Assembly: GCA_963920635.1 (NCBI GenBank)
Contig: OY987304.1
Span: 36,518,365 to 36,582,364, forward strand
Length of the DNA stretch: 64,000 nucleotides
Source of the DNA: Pseudeuparius sepicola
Lineage: Eukaryota > Arthropoda > Insecta > Coleoptera > Anthribidae
Reading direction: 5' to 3'
The notes under the pieces are model-generated. The model made no database searches, had not been told where the DNA came from, and saw nothing but the letters and a program-made list of their open reading frames with translations. Made by a program: the position numbers and the translations under genes. Positions 22,143 through 33,547 of this stretch are shown here, piece by piece; position 1 is the first letter of the stretch, and every line of letters starts with the position of its first letter.

Positions 22143-22502
22143 AAAATATTGCCTATAATATATTTATTTTTTATATATTATACTCAATTAATTTCATTCA
22201 ATTCAAATAAATTATTCAACCTTAGAAAAGAACAAAATGTAAGTTATTTAAAAGAATGTATTTTCAATTTTCATTATATTAATATTCTACTAGTAAAAAA
22301 CTCGCTCGCTAGCGACTTTCGTTATTACTATATCATACTTTTTAATAATGGTGTAAGCTCCAAAAAGTATCATTAACATTTAAATTAGGAATTGTATTGT
22401 TTGTTACGGTTTCTGCATATTTCCGCGCAAAAGTTTAACCCACATCTACCGAAGCTTTAGCCACGTTTTATCGAAGGTAGAACACGTTTAGTTGACAACA
22501 GT

Positions 22503-22680
22503 CAGAGGCGCAACCAGGGGGGGCTTTGGGGGCTTTAGCCCCTTCCCCCAAAGATTTGCCGCGTGGTATTTATTTCTAAATAAAATTAATTTTGAAACAA
22601 TATTTTTGCCGTAAATATTACCGAATATATTTTTTAAATAATTACCCCCCCCCCAACCTTACATTCTGGTTACGCCACTG
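22503..22680. mobile_element. hAT-type MITE nested in right arm
   Basis: Mirror copy of 20915-21099, with ends CAGAGGCGCAACCAG and CTGGTTACGCCACTG and the 8-bp duplication ACAACAGT (22495-22502 and 22681-22688), the reverse complement of that in the left arm. The host site is identical in both arms. Confidence 0.88.
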
Positions 22681-23289
22681 ACAACAGTTATTGTAAAATG
22701 GATATAGATAAAAAAGCAGCTTTGTAGATATTAATTTAATCCCGGTATGCAATATTATAGCAGATCGGCGCGGCGGCTGCGCTCGGGAGATCGTGAATTC
22801 CATTGCGTCTATCAACGCTTTGCCCCCTTATATGATCGGTAGACTAATTTTTTTAATTGTCTTATGAACTGAAGTATTTGAGAAGAAATTTTCAGCCTTG
22901 TAGAAATAAGTAAAAAAAACATTATTTCTGAACATCTTGCGTGGGTGGTAGACCTATGATGGCCTCCCCTCAGGCGCGGTAGACTATCATTATATTGCAT
23001 TTTTAGGTAACATTGACAAGTCTAAAAAAGTTTTATGCTTGTAGGAATAAGTCATTACCGTCCTATTTATTTACAGGTTTAAAAAATTGTTATTAATGTT
23101 TGCCCCCATATTGGCGCGGTAGACTGCCGTTCCGTTTACTTCCCATGTCAAAGCTACAAAATGAGAAAAAATCAGCTTTGTAGGAATAACTACATCAAAA
23201 GTGTCGCTGCCTCCCGGACTATAACTCTAAACTCGAATCAGAGCCAGGCGCATGCATATAGAAAATATTTCCACAAAGTCATGGGAGAG

Positions 23290-25130
23290 TGGCTCTACTG
23301 ATTGCTATCATGTGAGGGGATTAGACGGGAAATATCACTAGGATCGTCAGACGCTGGTATTAATGGCCTTGAATTGAGGCAGACTTCTATTTGTGCTAGA
23401 AGCGTTGAGTATTCCTCAAATGTTAAGTTTGCTTTTCCAATAATCGGATACAGGTAACGTTTTAGTTACTTCAAAGCTGCTTCCCAAAGTCCTCCAAACG
23501 TTGAGGATCTTGGAGAGATGAAATGCCTGATCTATTGCAAAATCTTACACCATGTTCCAATCTGTGGATGATGACACATTCAGCAAATCCTTGTTGGCTT
23601 TGACGAAATTAGTGGCATCAGGATACTTATAAGTATGGCTGGGCTTGCCTCTTTTTGCCATGAAGCATCTGAATGCAGCCAGGAATGCCTCAGTGCATGG
23701 TGAATCCAATATCCAACTCTAGGTGAGTTGATTTGTGTGCACTCTGGCACGTTGATGACTTTCTGATTTGCTGATTGGGTGTTGTGAGCAAATCTGTGAC
23801 AGTAGGCTTCAACTCATGTTAACTTCGATAATGAGGAATATCGCTCATGAAGTCAAACTTCTTTGTTGTGGTTACGTGTGTTGTGCTGGCCCTCATTTCA
23901 AGATTTGGCTGTGTGGTGTTCAAGTATGGAAAAGTGTCTGGTCATGCCGATGAATTTTCCTTTAGCCATAGATTGCTTTTTCACCATAACTTATTGCCAA
24001 GCAATTGGTCGGGCTGTACACTCCGTGAAACTATGTCTCCTGGATTTGATGCAGTTAGCACGTGGCGCCAATAGTGCGTGCTTGTGTTTTCTTGGATTCG
24101 TGTTCTGTATTTCTAGCCGATTAAGGAATGGTAACTTCTGCTGGAAGTTTGTCCACATGTCTTGTTACTTAATGGGCAATTACATTTCGTGCTCCCTAAC
24201 TGTTGCATTTTTGCAGTAACGATGAGTGAGCCCACGAGACATAGCGGGTCATAGATCTGTGCTATTGTGCTGACAGATCATTTCGTGACTCCCTGTGGTA
24301 ACAATGTGACTGAAATCTTGAAACAATTAGTTAGTGGATTCCAAATGGTTTCGGGAGTTTTTGAGCTTTCAATCCGTTCACTCGGTACAACGCTGTTTCC
24401 TTGATCTTGAGCTTCTTGGCCGAGCTTTCGACAGAAGAGTTGTGGAATGTTGGACCTCCACTTCCTTAATTCGAAGCACCCTTACTGTAGGACTTGTGCG
24501 AGTTCCTTGTGAACATTTCTGACTTTTTAAGGACATCGTCGACATAGGTCATTCAGTACTAACTTAGAATCAGTAGTACCTTAGAAGCAGCAGAAAAGTC
24601 GATTATTGGAGTCATTGTGTGACCAAATATGGGGCAGACTTTATGCCTTATATGACCCTGAGACTCTTGACGCCAAAGGATTCTTTGGTACTTGACTCTT
24701 AAGTGCAATAAGTTATGACTCTCCTAGTTGGACAGGATTCAGATTCAGGACAGGATTCAGATTCAGTCCACTCTATTTTCCGTTATGGGTGTCTGCAAAA
24801 TATCTTTCACAGAGCTGTTCTTCACGTATGAATTGTTGAGCCCAGTCTACTTCTCATTTGTGATCGAGACACGATGAGTCAAGAATGTGGATCCTGCTTG
24901 GTAAGTTTGCGTATAATGATCCAACCCAAAGCTGGTTTCTGGAACACATGATGATTTGCGAAATGATTTGGTGGCTTGATTTCACCGTCCTCGATTAAGT
25001 CAAAGTACAGCTCTGCTCCGATGAGCATGTCATGTGTTTATGTAATCCATTTTGTGTTCTCGTATCTCGGTTGCAGATGAAACCATGCTGTGATGTGTTG
25101 TAGTTTTCTTCTGTGGTCTCAAGCTCTTCT
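23290..25130 (-). pseudogene. BEL/Pao retrotransposon polyprotein, decayed
   Basis: Minus-strand fragments in several frames follow the BEL/Pao pol order. The protease-RT linker (about 25060-24900) reads DMLIGAELYFDLIEDGEIK and later LGWII. An EEQLCERYFADTH block lies at about 24830-24790. The reverse transcriptase keeps YQRILWR (about 24690) and YVDDVL (about 24540). The connection region has SVSTIAQIYDPL, LVGSLIVTAKMQQL (about 24270-24190). The integrase (about 23745-23290) shows TEAFLAAFRCFMAKRGKPSH, DATNFVKANKDLLN, FGGLWEAALK and LTFEEYSTLLAQIEVCLNSR. Stops and frameshifts are scattered throughout, for example a TAA after EAALK, and an 18-bp tandem duplication sits at 24731-24766. RNase H is not clearly recognisable (expected about 24150-23800). 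No LTRs were identified, and the gag end beyond 25130 is unclear. Confidence 0.85.
24731..24766. repeat. 18-bp tandem duplication in the BEL/Pao relic
   Basis: GACAGGATTCAGATTCAG occurs twice in a row. Its length is a multiple of three, so it leaves the surrounding frame unchanged. Confidence 0.9.
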
Positions 25131-25676
25131 AAGACCTCTGTAAGAGATGTCCGCAGAAAGTGTAATTTTTCAATTAATTGCTTCGAGTCCTGGGTACGTG
25201 TGAACTATTGACTGGAATGAGTTATAGGAAGAACGCCACTCTTCATATATATGTGCCAGCGAACTGCTAGCTAAATACGAGGAAGTTTGAACTGTGGCTT
25301 GTGTGTACCTACGTGTTTGCTAAAGTGATATTTCCTTCGACATAAAACCAGCTCACCTGTGGAGCGTTTTCCTTGCCGGACGCGTGATTCCACTGCTCTT
25401 CGGTCGACGTTTCTACACCTCATGCTAGACATGTAGAGCGATGCATCATTCAACATTTTTCTTATTAAGTGTTTTTCGATTCAAGCTCACTGAACTGTTG
25501 TATTTACAATGAACTTAATTTGCACCGTCCAAGAGCTTTCCTCTTAAGCGTTTTTTGACCCTATGCTCATATGAATTTTATTTACGATTTTTATAACTGG
25601 GACACACTGTATTGTCTACTACACATTTGAAATGGCATGTTCCACACGAGCGAACTATGCATTAGTAGGGAATATA
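25131..25676. other. Probable BEL/Pao upstream remainder, unassigned
   Basis: A 61-codon minus-strand frame at 25271-25456 has no recognisable gag motif. A solitary mariner-type terminus (GGGACACACTGTA) lies at about 25600-25612. Confidence 0.3.
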
Positions 25677-26855
25677 CAGGGTGTAACTGAACTGATGGCC
25701 AAAAATGAAACCACGTATTCTTGGAGTCAAAATAAGGACACTTCTTCATATATTTTTTTCTCCTACGAGCCATAGTTTTTTTTTATACACAGCGTGGAAG
25801 TTTGGAGAAAAATACACATATTTCTTAGTATCTCTAGAAGTATATAAGATATTTTTTTCAACTTGCCGTTTCACATGAGCAGATGAGCCGTCAAACTTAA
25901 AGTTGACATGAAGCTTCTGAGGCTCCCAGTTGCGGAGATACAGGGTGCTATTAAAATTAATTATATCAGAAAAATATGAATACCCTGTATAATTGCATTT
26001 TTTTAATTAATTTTGAATAGTGAATAGAATGGTTAACAAAAAGTATCTCTTACTATTTTTTCATATTGGCAGCCGTTTCTTAATTATTTTACAAGAACGG
26101 CAACGCTGCAATGAACAATAGTCACTTTAAGAATAAATCTAGCAATCTGTGGATGTCAATTAATGTTTAATTAACAAAATACAAAAGCAAAACCGCCGTC
26201 TCTTTCAATATACGCAACTATGCGTTTACGCATGTTTATTATTGCCATTGGCCAGCCCATAGGAAAAGCGCATATCAGTCAATTCTTTGAATGAAAATAT
26301 CATTTTTCAAAATATTGATACTAAAGTGCAAAATTGGCAGCCAAATGATTCAAATAATGAATAATGCCAAGTTTAATTGACATCCACAGATTGTTATTCA
26401 TAAAGCGACTTTTTTATTGCAGCATTGCCGTTCTTTGAAAGTAATTAAGAAACGGCTGAGAATATGAAAAAATACTAAGATATACTTTTTGTTAACCACT
26501 TAATTTACCATTCAAAAAAAAAAAATTATAAAATGCGATTATACGGGGTATTCATATTTTTCTGAACTAATTAATTTTAATAACACCCTGTATCTCTGCA
26601 ACTGGGAGCCTCAGAAGCTTCATATTAACCTTAAATTTGACAGCTCATCCGCTCATGTGACACGCCAAGTTTGAACAAAATATCTTGTATACTTCTAGCG
26701 ATACTAAGAAATATGTGTATTTTTCTTCAAACTACTACACTCTGTATATAAAAAAACTATGGCCCGTAGGAGAAAAACAAATATGAAGAAGTGCCCTTAT
26801 TTTCTCTCCAAGAATACGTGGTTTCATTTTTGACCATCAGTTCAGTTACACCCTG
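25677..26855. mobile_element. Palindromic mariner derivative (snapback element)
   Basis: It starts CAGGGTGTAACTGAACTGAT and ends with the inverse ATCAGTTCAGTTACACCCTG. TA flanks the left end (25675-25676), and the right flank is AA, presumably a mutated TA. The arms of about 500 bp are near-complete reverse complements around a loop near 26180-26350. Both arms contain the same internal mini-element bounded by TACAGGGTG and ACCCTGTA-type ends (about 25942-25992 and 26543-26593). No transposase recognised. Confidence 0.88.
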
Positions 26856-27119
26856 AATAATAATTATTGTTCTTAAATTATGTTTTAATTTCAACTTTGA
26901 AAACCTTAGTTCCTGGCATATAATTCAAAGATTCCGGAACTTCTTGTACACTGTAAAAGGTTCTCTAAGTTTTCTGGTATTGTGGATTTCAAGTTTGTGC
27001 CTAACGTCAAAAACAAACTCTCTGGGAACGAAATAAGACCGAGATATACAATATTTTAGACAGTCAAATAAACCGTCCTCTGTTACAATTTTTCAAAATA
27101 CACACGATATAAGCACGGA

Positions 27120-27370
27120 GCGTTATGAACATGTATGAGGGGAGAAGCGGAGGAAGCCCCGCGTCGTTTATTCTGGCCCACTTTCCCCGAGATACCGGGC
27201 TTTGTTTCATCGGAGGGACCCGGGGCGGGATGTGGGATTTATGGGGATTAAGGCCGCCGGGGTGGAAGCACGGCATAAAGGAGCAGATAAAAGTCCCGGC
27301 CGCCCTGGGGATGGCGCGGAATTAGCTTAAATGCCCCCCGGGGAGGCCGCAAAGAACACGAGTTACCCGG
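27120..27370. promoter_or_regulatory. GC-rich island, candidate conserved noncoding element
   Basis: The sharpest compositional contrast in the window, with GACCCGGGGCGGGATG, GGCCGCCGGGGTGG, AAAAGTCCCGGCCGCC and CCCCCCGGGGAGG. Open frames cross it on both strands but show no domain. It is not repeated elsewhere in the window. A regulatory role is inferred from composition alone. Confidence 0.25.
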
Positions 27371-28743
27371 CATAATTTTATAATGTCGAAAGTGGTTTAC
27401 ACGGTATGTTTCCTGTCTGATTTTTGTATAAATTTAAGCTCTATCTCGGGATATTTCAATTATCTTGAAGTTTAAATGACACCGATACGCATGCCTTTAG
27501 ATAAAGATCCCAAATAATATTTTTTTATAAGGGTCGCAAAGAAGCAACCGTTACTTAAGTATATTATAAAACTTGAAACCACTTCAGAAGTTGCGAGAAC
27601 TTTCCCGTTGCAATTAAGAAACCCTTATATGCCTTAAATCTACCAATTTATAACTGCGTCCTTAGTTAAGTTTTATAGGGGTGTCCAAAAGCCCTTGAGA
27701 ACAAACTTAAGTAACCAGAAGAACTGTTCTTCTGGAAGAACGCATGCCTTATAACATTGTACTTGTCTCTCTTTATTCCATTGTGATATTAACGAATTTC
27801 ATCTTTATCGTTTGAAACGAATTAGACATTTCGTTTTCTCAAAGTTGACATATCATATTTTGTTTCTTTAAATCCTCTATCTTTGCTATTTTGATCATAG
27901 TAATAGAAGACTCGATCTCAGGAGAGCAGTAAATCCACGAAACTTTTTCTGCCTCGGTTAAAATTTGATTCTACCCCCAGAAAATTCACGGGCTCTGCAA
28001 ATATCATGTGTTAACAAATTTTTGATGGAATTAGTAATTTTCGATTTTTATTTATTTTCATTAACCAGCTATAAATATGATACATAACGATCAATCCATA
28101 AGTTTATGTCGAGAAAAGTAAAAACCTTGTAGTTAATTTTCTTAGATGAATTTAAATCTAACCTATAAAAGTAAAAAGCTTAAAATGACAGCCATTAACC
28201 TTTGGTAATAGATTTCACCATAGGTTTTATGATGTAGGTACCCCACAACTGTTTTAAAAATGTGGTTGTGAAAGTTACAAGTTACGTATAGTAATAACTT
28301 TAAGTAATTTTAATCACCGCGGTTTTAGTGACACCTGGAAACCTAAGTGTTCGCGCGATATTTTAGTAAAACTAAAAATAAATTGTGTAACTATTAAAAT
28401 ATAAATAACCCATATACCTACAACCCGGAGTAACACGTGCACGCGTATAATCAGTAAAAACGAATATATGACATAACCTCTAATTGTTGTGATTAGGTAT
28501 TGTGTTTGTTTTACAAGCAAAATGTCATTTAAAATTGTACAGCCACAAGAACCTGGCAAGAATACTTCCAGTTTTACCGAGCGCTTGCATAAAGAAATGG
28601 AAATTCATGCAAAGATACCAGTAATAAAGGCGAAATAGGGACGAACATATAAGTGACAGTGAATAACATGAATAAGAATTATTCAACGCCTGTTTTGAGT
28701 TTTTATTTACAAATTGTTAGTCTTATTAAAAGAGACTAAGACC

Positions 28744-28774
28744 AAAGTCTAGAGAATAGTATTCTCTAGACTTT
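28744..28774. repeat. Perfect 15-bp inverted repeat, 1-base loop
   Basis: AAAGTCTAGAGAATA, a single G, then TATTCTCTAGACTTT. Flanking GACTAAGACC and GCTGAGAC suggest weak extension. May be a small fold-back remnant. Confidence 0.8.
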
Positions 28775-29045
28775 GCTGAGACTATAGAAGAATTTATATA
28801 ATGTATATGTATAACAAGAGTAGGTACAGTTAGAATAAGCTATAAATAGCCTCCATGTTATGGGACATGGGTAGATCTCAGTTGATTAAGGGGGTTGATA
28901 TTACTTAAAGTTTTTTTAATTGATTTGGAGAATAACTATAGCTCTTAAAAGATATATAACAGTCTCCTAATTTCGCGGAAGGAACAAAACGGTATTTAGA
29001 GTTACCTCTATAAAACCTAGTCCTACAGAGTTTCCAAGACCAATA

Positions 29046-29260
29046 TACAGGGTGTCCCGGTTGAAAATGTCATAAATGAAAACAATGGTAGAAAAACTAA
29101 TTTTAAGCATAACAGTTTATATGTACATATGTTTAGTCGAAAAGTTATCATTTATGACCAGGAAATATTTACCTACTTTCAAACGAAACATCTAGAAGCC
29201 CTCGAGAAAATTCTATTCTTCTAGAGTTTTAAAGCGTGTACGGTCTAGACAAATAAATAA
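29046..29260. mobile_element. Solitary mariner-type end
   Basis: TACAGGGTGTCCCGGTTGAA at about 29045 has the form of a mariner terminus preceded by TA. No inverted partner or transposase was found nearby. Right boundary arbitrary. Confidence 0.35.
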
Positions 29261-29267
29261 TAAATCT

Positions 29268-29480
29268 CCTGGCGCCGGTGAATTTTATAAATGACCCGAA
29301 CGTTGCGCGACAAGCGGCCACGACTTGTAGGAACACGGGGACGCATGATAAGTGCCCCACGTCGCCCTCGGCCTGAGGGCTGAAAAAATAAATCACCTTT
29401 GCGTGAAGTTCGCCATTATAGGGGAATGAACATCATCGCCACTTCTGCCGCCCAGAGCAAACAGTTTTTAATCGGATAGC
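29268..29480. promoter_or_regulatory. GC-richer island, candidate noncoding element
   Basis: Contains TCCTGGCGCCGGTG, GCGCGACAAGCGGCCACGAC, CGTCGCCCTCGGCCTGAGG and an ATTTTATAAATGAC motif. No domain-bearing frame. Interpretation is from composition only. Confidence 0.22.
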
Positions 29481-32400
29481 AGTTTGTTATCCCGGGAAGT
29501 TATGCAGAGGGTTCTCAGAGTTCTTAGTAGGGTTAAACATAAAGTGGCTGCACGGCTAATTTGTAGTCAATTATATTATCCGGGACCGCTGAGTGAGCTA
29601 TACATTATTTTCTCTGCTACCAGTCATATTAATCAAAAATTAGTAGGTAATTTAATGAGTCACAAATAACTGATATTTGATACATTTGAGGGTATGGTCG
29701 CGATGAAGAACTTACTTGGTTCTCCTGTGCGATGTGTCGTCATAAGCACATGCTGCTTGTACACAGATTCGGAAAGCCCAGATGCGACTGGCAATAATCA
29801 CCAACACGCAATTACCCTACGCCAGTATCGGAATTACTTAGTCTCAGGGATTTTGATGATTTTTTGTTTGTGATATTTTGTCTTCAAGTAAAAATTGTGT
29901 ATTACCGTTTTTATAATATGGAAAGGCTTAAAATATTAATATCTAATTTTTTGTTAGAGATAATTGAAATAAAGAACTCTTTTCCTATGGCCCCTATTCA
30001 AAAAAGAAATAAGTAATTTCAATCAATAAAAAGAGATACAGATCCTTTGTTTTTTAATAGAATGTCTTTCTAAGCAAATCATATACCGGAAAGAAATTTT
30101 GCAGTGTGCTTCTTGACTAGTATCAATATCTTCTTAGTATTTGTTCCTGGTAGACTTTTTCAGATGTAGAATTTTTTTTATAACATATTATTATCAGAAA
30201 ATTGAGAACATAATAATTAGGTATTAGAAAACATATTAAAAGACAACAAATATAAATATCAGAATTTTTTAAATGTTATTATTTTTTCTTCCTACAGATA
30301 GTACAATAATTAGAAAACAAGCTCTAGTATCAATATAAAATTATAAAAACAATAAAAAAATAAATATATTTTTAATATTGCTTTAAACTGGTGAATTTAA
30401 ATCGGGTATCATTGTGTGTTTAAACATTTTTGTGAAGAAATTTCAAATACACAAAGGTAAGGAGTGTTGAGAAACGCAGGCCGTTCCACATTCGAGCCAG
30501 AAAGGTAAATTTGAACTTGCTGTTGAATGTATAATGGAATTTAATTAACAAATAAACAACGCTGCCATTAGATGAAGTTATAATAATTAGTATACAAATG
30601 TTTGTCTTACTTCTACATTTTTTCAATATAATAATTTTTTTTCTCAAATTTATGGTACCGCTATATAGGATCCCTACTTTATTCTGTTATTATTAATTTG
30701 GAAGAACGTTAAACTAAGGACATAAATAATTTACGAACAAAGCCATATTTTTATAAAAAGTTTATTGAAGACTGCCTAATACTTCTAATTAATAAAAATG
30801 AACTTGATAATAATTAATAATTTACATTAAAGAAAGAACATAATAATTCCATAACTTTAATCATCTCACTATCATCCACGATCACAATGGTAAAATTTCT
30901 ACAAATTATTGGATTAATAAAAAAAATTGGTCTGAGAGATATTCAAATTTTGATTCAAACGTTCCTATCTCCTACAAAAAAGCGTCGTTAACAGTGTCAC
31001 TAACCGTGCCATCATTCTTTCCCACTAGTAATTTAGACACCAATTGAGATCGCACACACTTTTGATTTTAATAACATCTACTGAAATATTATCCAATGAG
31101 AGTGATTTTTTGAAACGGAATATTTTAGAAATGCGGTTCATATTAAGAAACATCAAAATACAATTAATTTTATAACTGGCACTGATGGTCTTTCTCATAT
31201 TTATTATAACTTAATTTATTAAATTTTTTGATTATAACAATTTTTTTTTAATAATAATGATATAATAAAATAATATAAAAATCTCCTTTTTTGATACTCG
31301 AGTTTTTGTATTTTCACACTGAGTTTTCACAATACAAATTGTTTCTCCTTTTTTAATTCTGCAAAAACTTTACCTTCCTGGCTCGAACCAGTGACTAAAA
31401 AGAATAAACTTGAACCCAAAAAGTTACGACGTTGTAAATCAAAAAATAATCCCAGTTACCAGATTTCGTGCAAATCTCTCGATTCGTTCAAAATTTATTT
31501 GAAATAATATAAAATAAAATTTAAATTTGCCACACTGTATCTTTTTAGGTGTTTTTGACCCCACCTTTATATGAACTTTTCGTCTTATATTTCCATGTTG
31601 TTTCAGCCCTAGAAACCTGTACACTGTTTTTTGAAACACCCTTTAAAATAATAGGTATAGATACAATATACAATATTATTTTATATATCAGCTTCTGCCG
31701 TGGCTTCTGCTAATAAGTTTATTATTATTATTTTTTATTCTTGAAAATAGATGGAATATTAACAGATCCACAATATCCACATATTTAAGCAGGTGTTTAT
31801 TATTCATCTCATCAACATCAACCATATCTACCTATACATGATTGTTTTTTCCAGACTTTTCCTTTTTAGAGTAGGTAAAAATAAATTTATGGGGCGAGTA
31901 ATCTTGTTAGTAACTAGGTACAAGAAAAAGTGATAATGGGCATAAGCATTCAAAGTTAGAAAAAAAAACTGGTAACCGCATACTGTAATATTGTATTATT
32001 TTTAAATATCTATTGTTGCTGGTATAGAGGATATATTTGTACAAGATGTACAAGAAATAATTATTAATAATATCACAAATTATGGCGAACTATTTTGTTA
32101 TTCGTAACCCTTTATAATCACGAATTACTTACTTTCTTATTCGTCTTAATGGGACAAGTGGACGATTTCTCCTACGAGCGTTAAGATGTTTAACTTTTTT
32201 AGAAGTTGATCGTACCATGGCACTGATAAGAAGTGTTCGATTACGATATAATAATCCCGATATTACACAAAATCACTGCGGATATGCCGTAAATCGCGTA
32301 TAGGTAGATTGCAAATAAATAAAAGCGGAGCGAATTGGCACCGTCTCGAGCACCGTATGAAAAACACGGGTAAAAAACCAAACCACTTGATGCAACCACG

Positions 32401-33066
32401 TGACATATACTCGTATATGGTGTGCCGCTTTACTTGGGCACCTTTAAATAAAAAAACTTATTAATAGGCGACCACAACGCCCCGATGTAGACATGTAACC
32501 AAATATACTTTAATTCCCTCAGTAATCCTGTACATCGTTACTAAAATTTTCACAGAACTTGTTTTATAATTTTTAAAAGGTAATTATGAACAAACGACAC
32601 ATTTTTATCAAAAAACTCTTTTTTGTATCTAGACTGCAATGTCATTGAGAAGTTAAAAATCAAAATATAAATTTTTTCACTTAGTTATTTTTTAAAAAAT
32701 ATAAAATTAGGGTGTTTGCAGTGTGTAAGGGGATTTTATAATAATTGCAAAAGAGGACTAGATTCCGTGCAGTATTAGAGCGGAAATTCGGTTTTAAAAA
32801 TAACCAAACACGGGGTGTCGGATTCTTAACGAGCAATTATATCCCATTCAATCAGTTTAAAGCGACGTTTTAGAACAATATTATTTATTATAAATATGAT
32901 GTATTGGTATAGTCTTTTGCTGTAAGTATTAACCTCGCTAGGTGCAATAATTTGTTAAAATTTTTGAATTGTTTTTATAATTTTTATATTGATACTATAC
33001 AGTTTGTTTTCTAATTGTACTTATTAATAAGAAGTAATGATAACATAAAGGAATCTGATATTTATA
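29481..33066. other. Long AT-rich unassigned region
   Basis: No gene recognised. Possible decayed inverted-repeat material: TTCGAGCCAGAAAGGTAAAT at about 30490 faces CTTTACCTTCCTGGCTCGAA at about 31367, and TTTGAAACACCCTTT near 31635 resembles a mariner end. The interior is extremely AT-rich. Confidence 0.3.
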
Positions 33067-33547
33067 CAGTGACCGACAGAAAGTTGGACACAAATGGAAA
33101 ACTTTTTTATTACTAATTTCTCAGAAAATTTTATTCTTGATAAAAGTTGGTGCATCATTTCAAACTCAAAACGCACATATCAAAATTTAAATATCTCTTT
33201 TTCGACACGAGGTAGATTAAAAAATGTCAAAATAGCTCAAGAGAAAAGTACCCTTATTTTTTAAAATACTGTAAAAAATTACTTACAAAAGTTGTTTGGA
33301 ATCCAAAGCGGATGTCAGATTTAAAGTCACAGGCCCCTAAAAAAGAAATTTACCTTTTTTGAATTTTTTTTTCGACCACCTTGTTTTACAAAAAAACAAA
33401 ATACCGTCAGCGCAACTTATCATCAGATGATACATGAATTTGCTACTACACTTTAATTTTGTTCGATTAGCAGCTAGAAATTTAGATTAATCGAAATCAG
33501 AGTTTAAAAATATTAAATTTTTGTGTCCAACTTTCTGCCGGTCACTC
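33067..33547. mobile_element. Tc1-like MITE
   Basis: The left end CAGTGACCGACAGAAAGTTG and the right end CAACTTTCTGCCGGTCACTC are inverted repeats of about 28 bp, flanked by TA (33065-33066 and 33548-33549). The CAGTGACCG start is typical of Tc1-type ends. It is 481 bp and has no transposase. Confidence 0.85.

Larger units (their letters stand above)
20387..23221. mobile_element. 2.8-kb palindromic element, TAA target duplication
   Basis: The ends are TAGTCCGGGAGGCAGCGACA and its inverse TGTCGCTGCCTCCCGGACTA, flanked by TAA at 20384-20386 and 23222-23224. The arms (about 20387-21620 and 21985-23221) are near-complete reverse complements, separated by about 360 bp. A 3-bp TWA duplication is characteristic of PIF/Harbinger elements, but no transposase was recognised, so the superfamily is uncertain. 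Each arm contains a nested hAT-type insertion (20915-21099; 22503-22680) and a short exon-like acidic segment (21460-21527 minus; 22072-22142 plus). The centre is itself a small inverted repeat bounded by GAGGGTATTTCAAAATTCAG and its inverse (about 21567-22036). Confidence 0.9.
26856..29040. other. Intergenic stretch with a GC-rich island
   Basis: No gene recognised. Apart from the island at 27120-27370 and the short palindrome at 28744-28774, nothing was assigned. Confidence 0.35.

Noticed and set aside
23768..24522. Several plus-strand frames with many Cys and Trp
   Set aside because: They are antisense to the decayed BEL/Pao pol on the minus strand, whose motifs explain the sequence.
31360..31400. 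Segment resembling a tRNA T-arm (TGGCTCGAACCAG)
   Set aside because: No matching acceptor stem, D-arm or anticodon arm at the expected distance.
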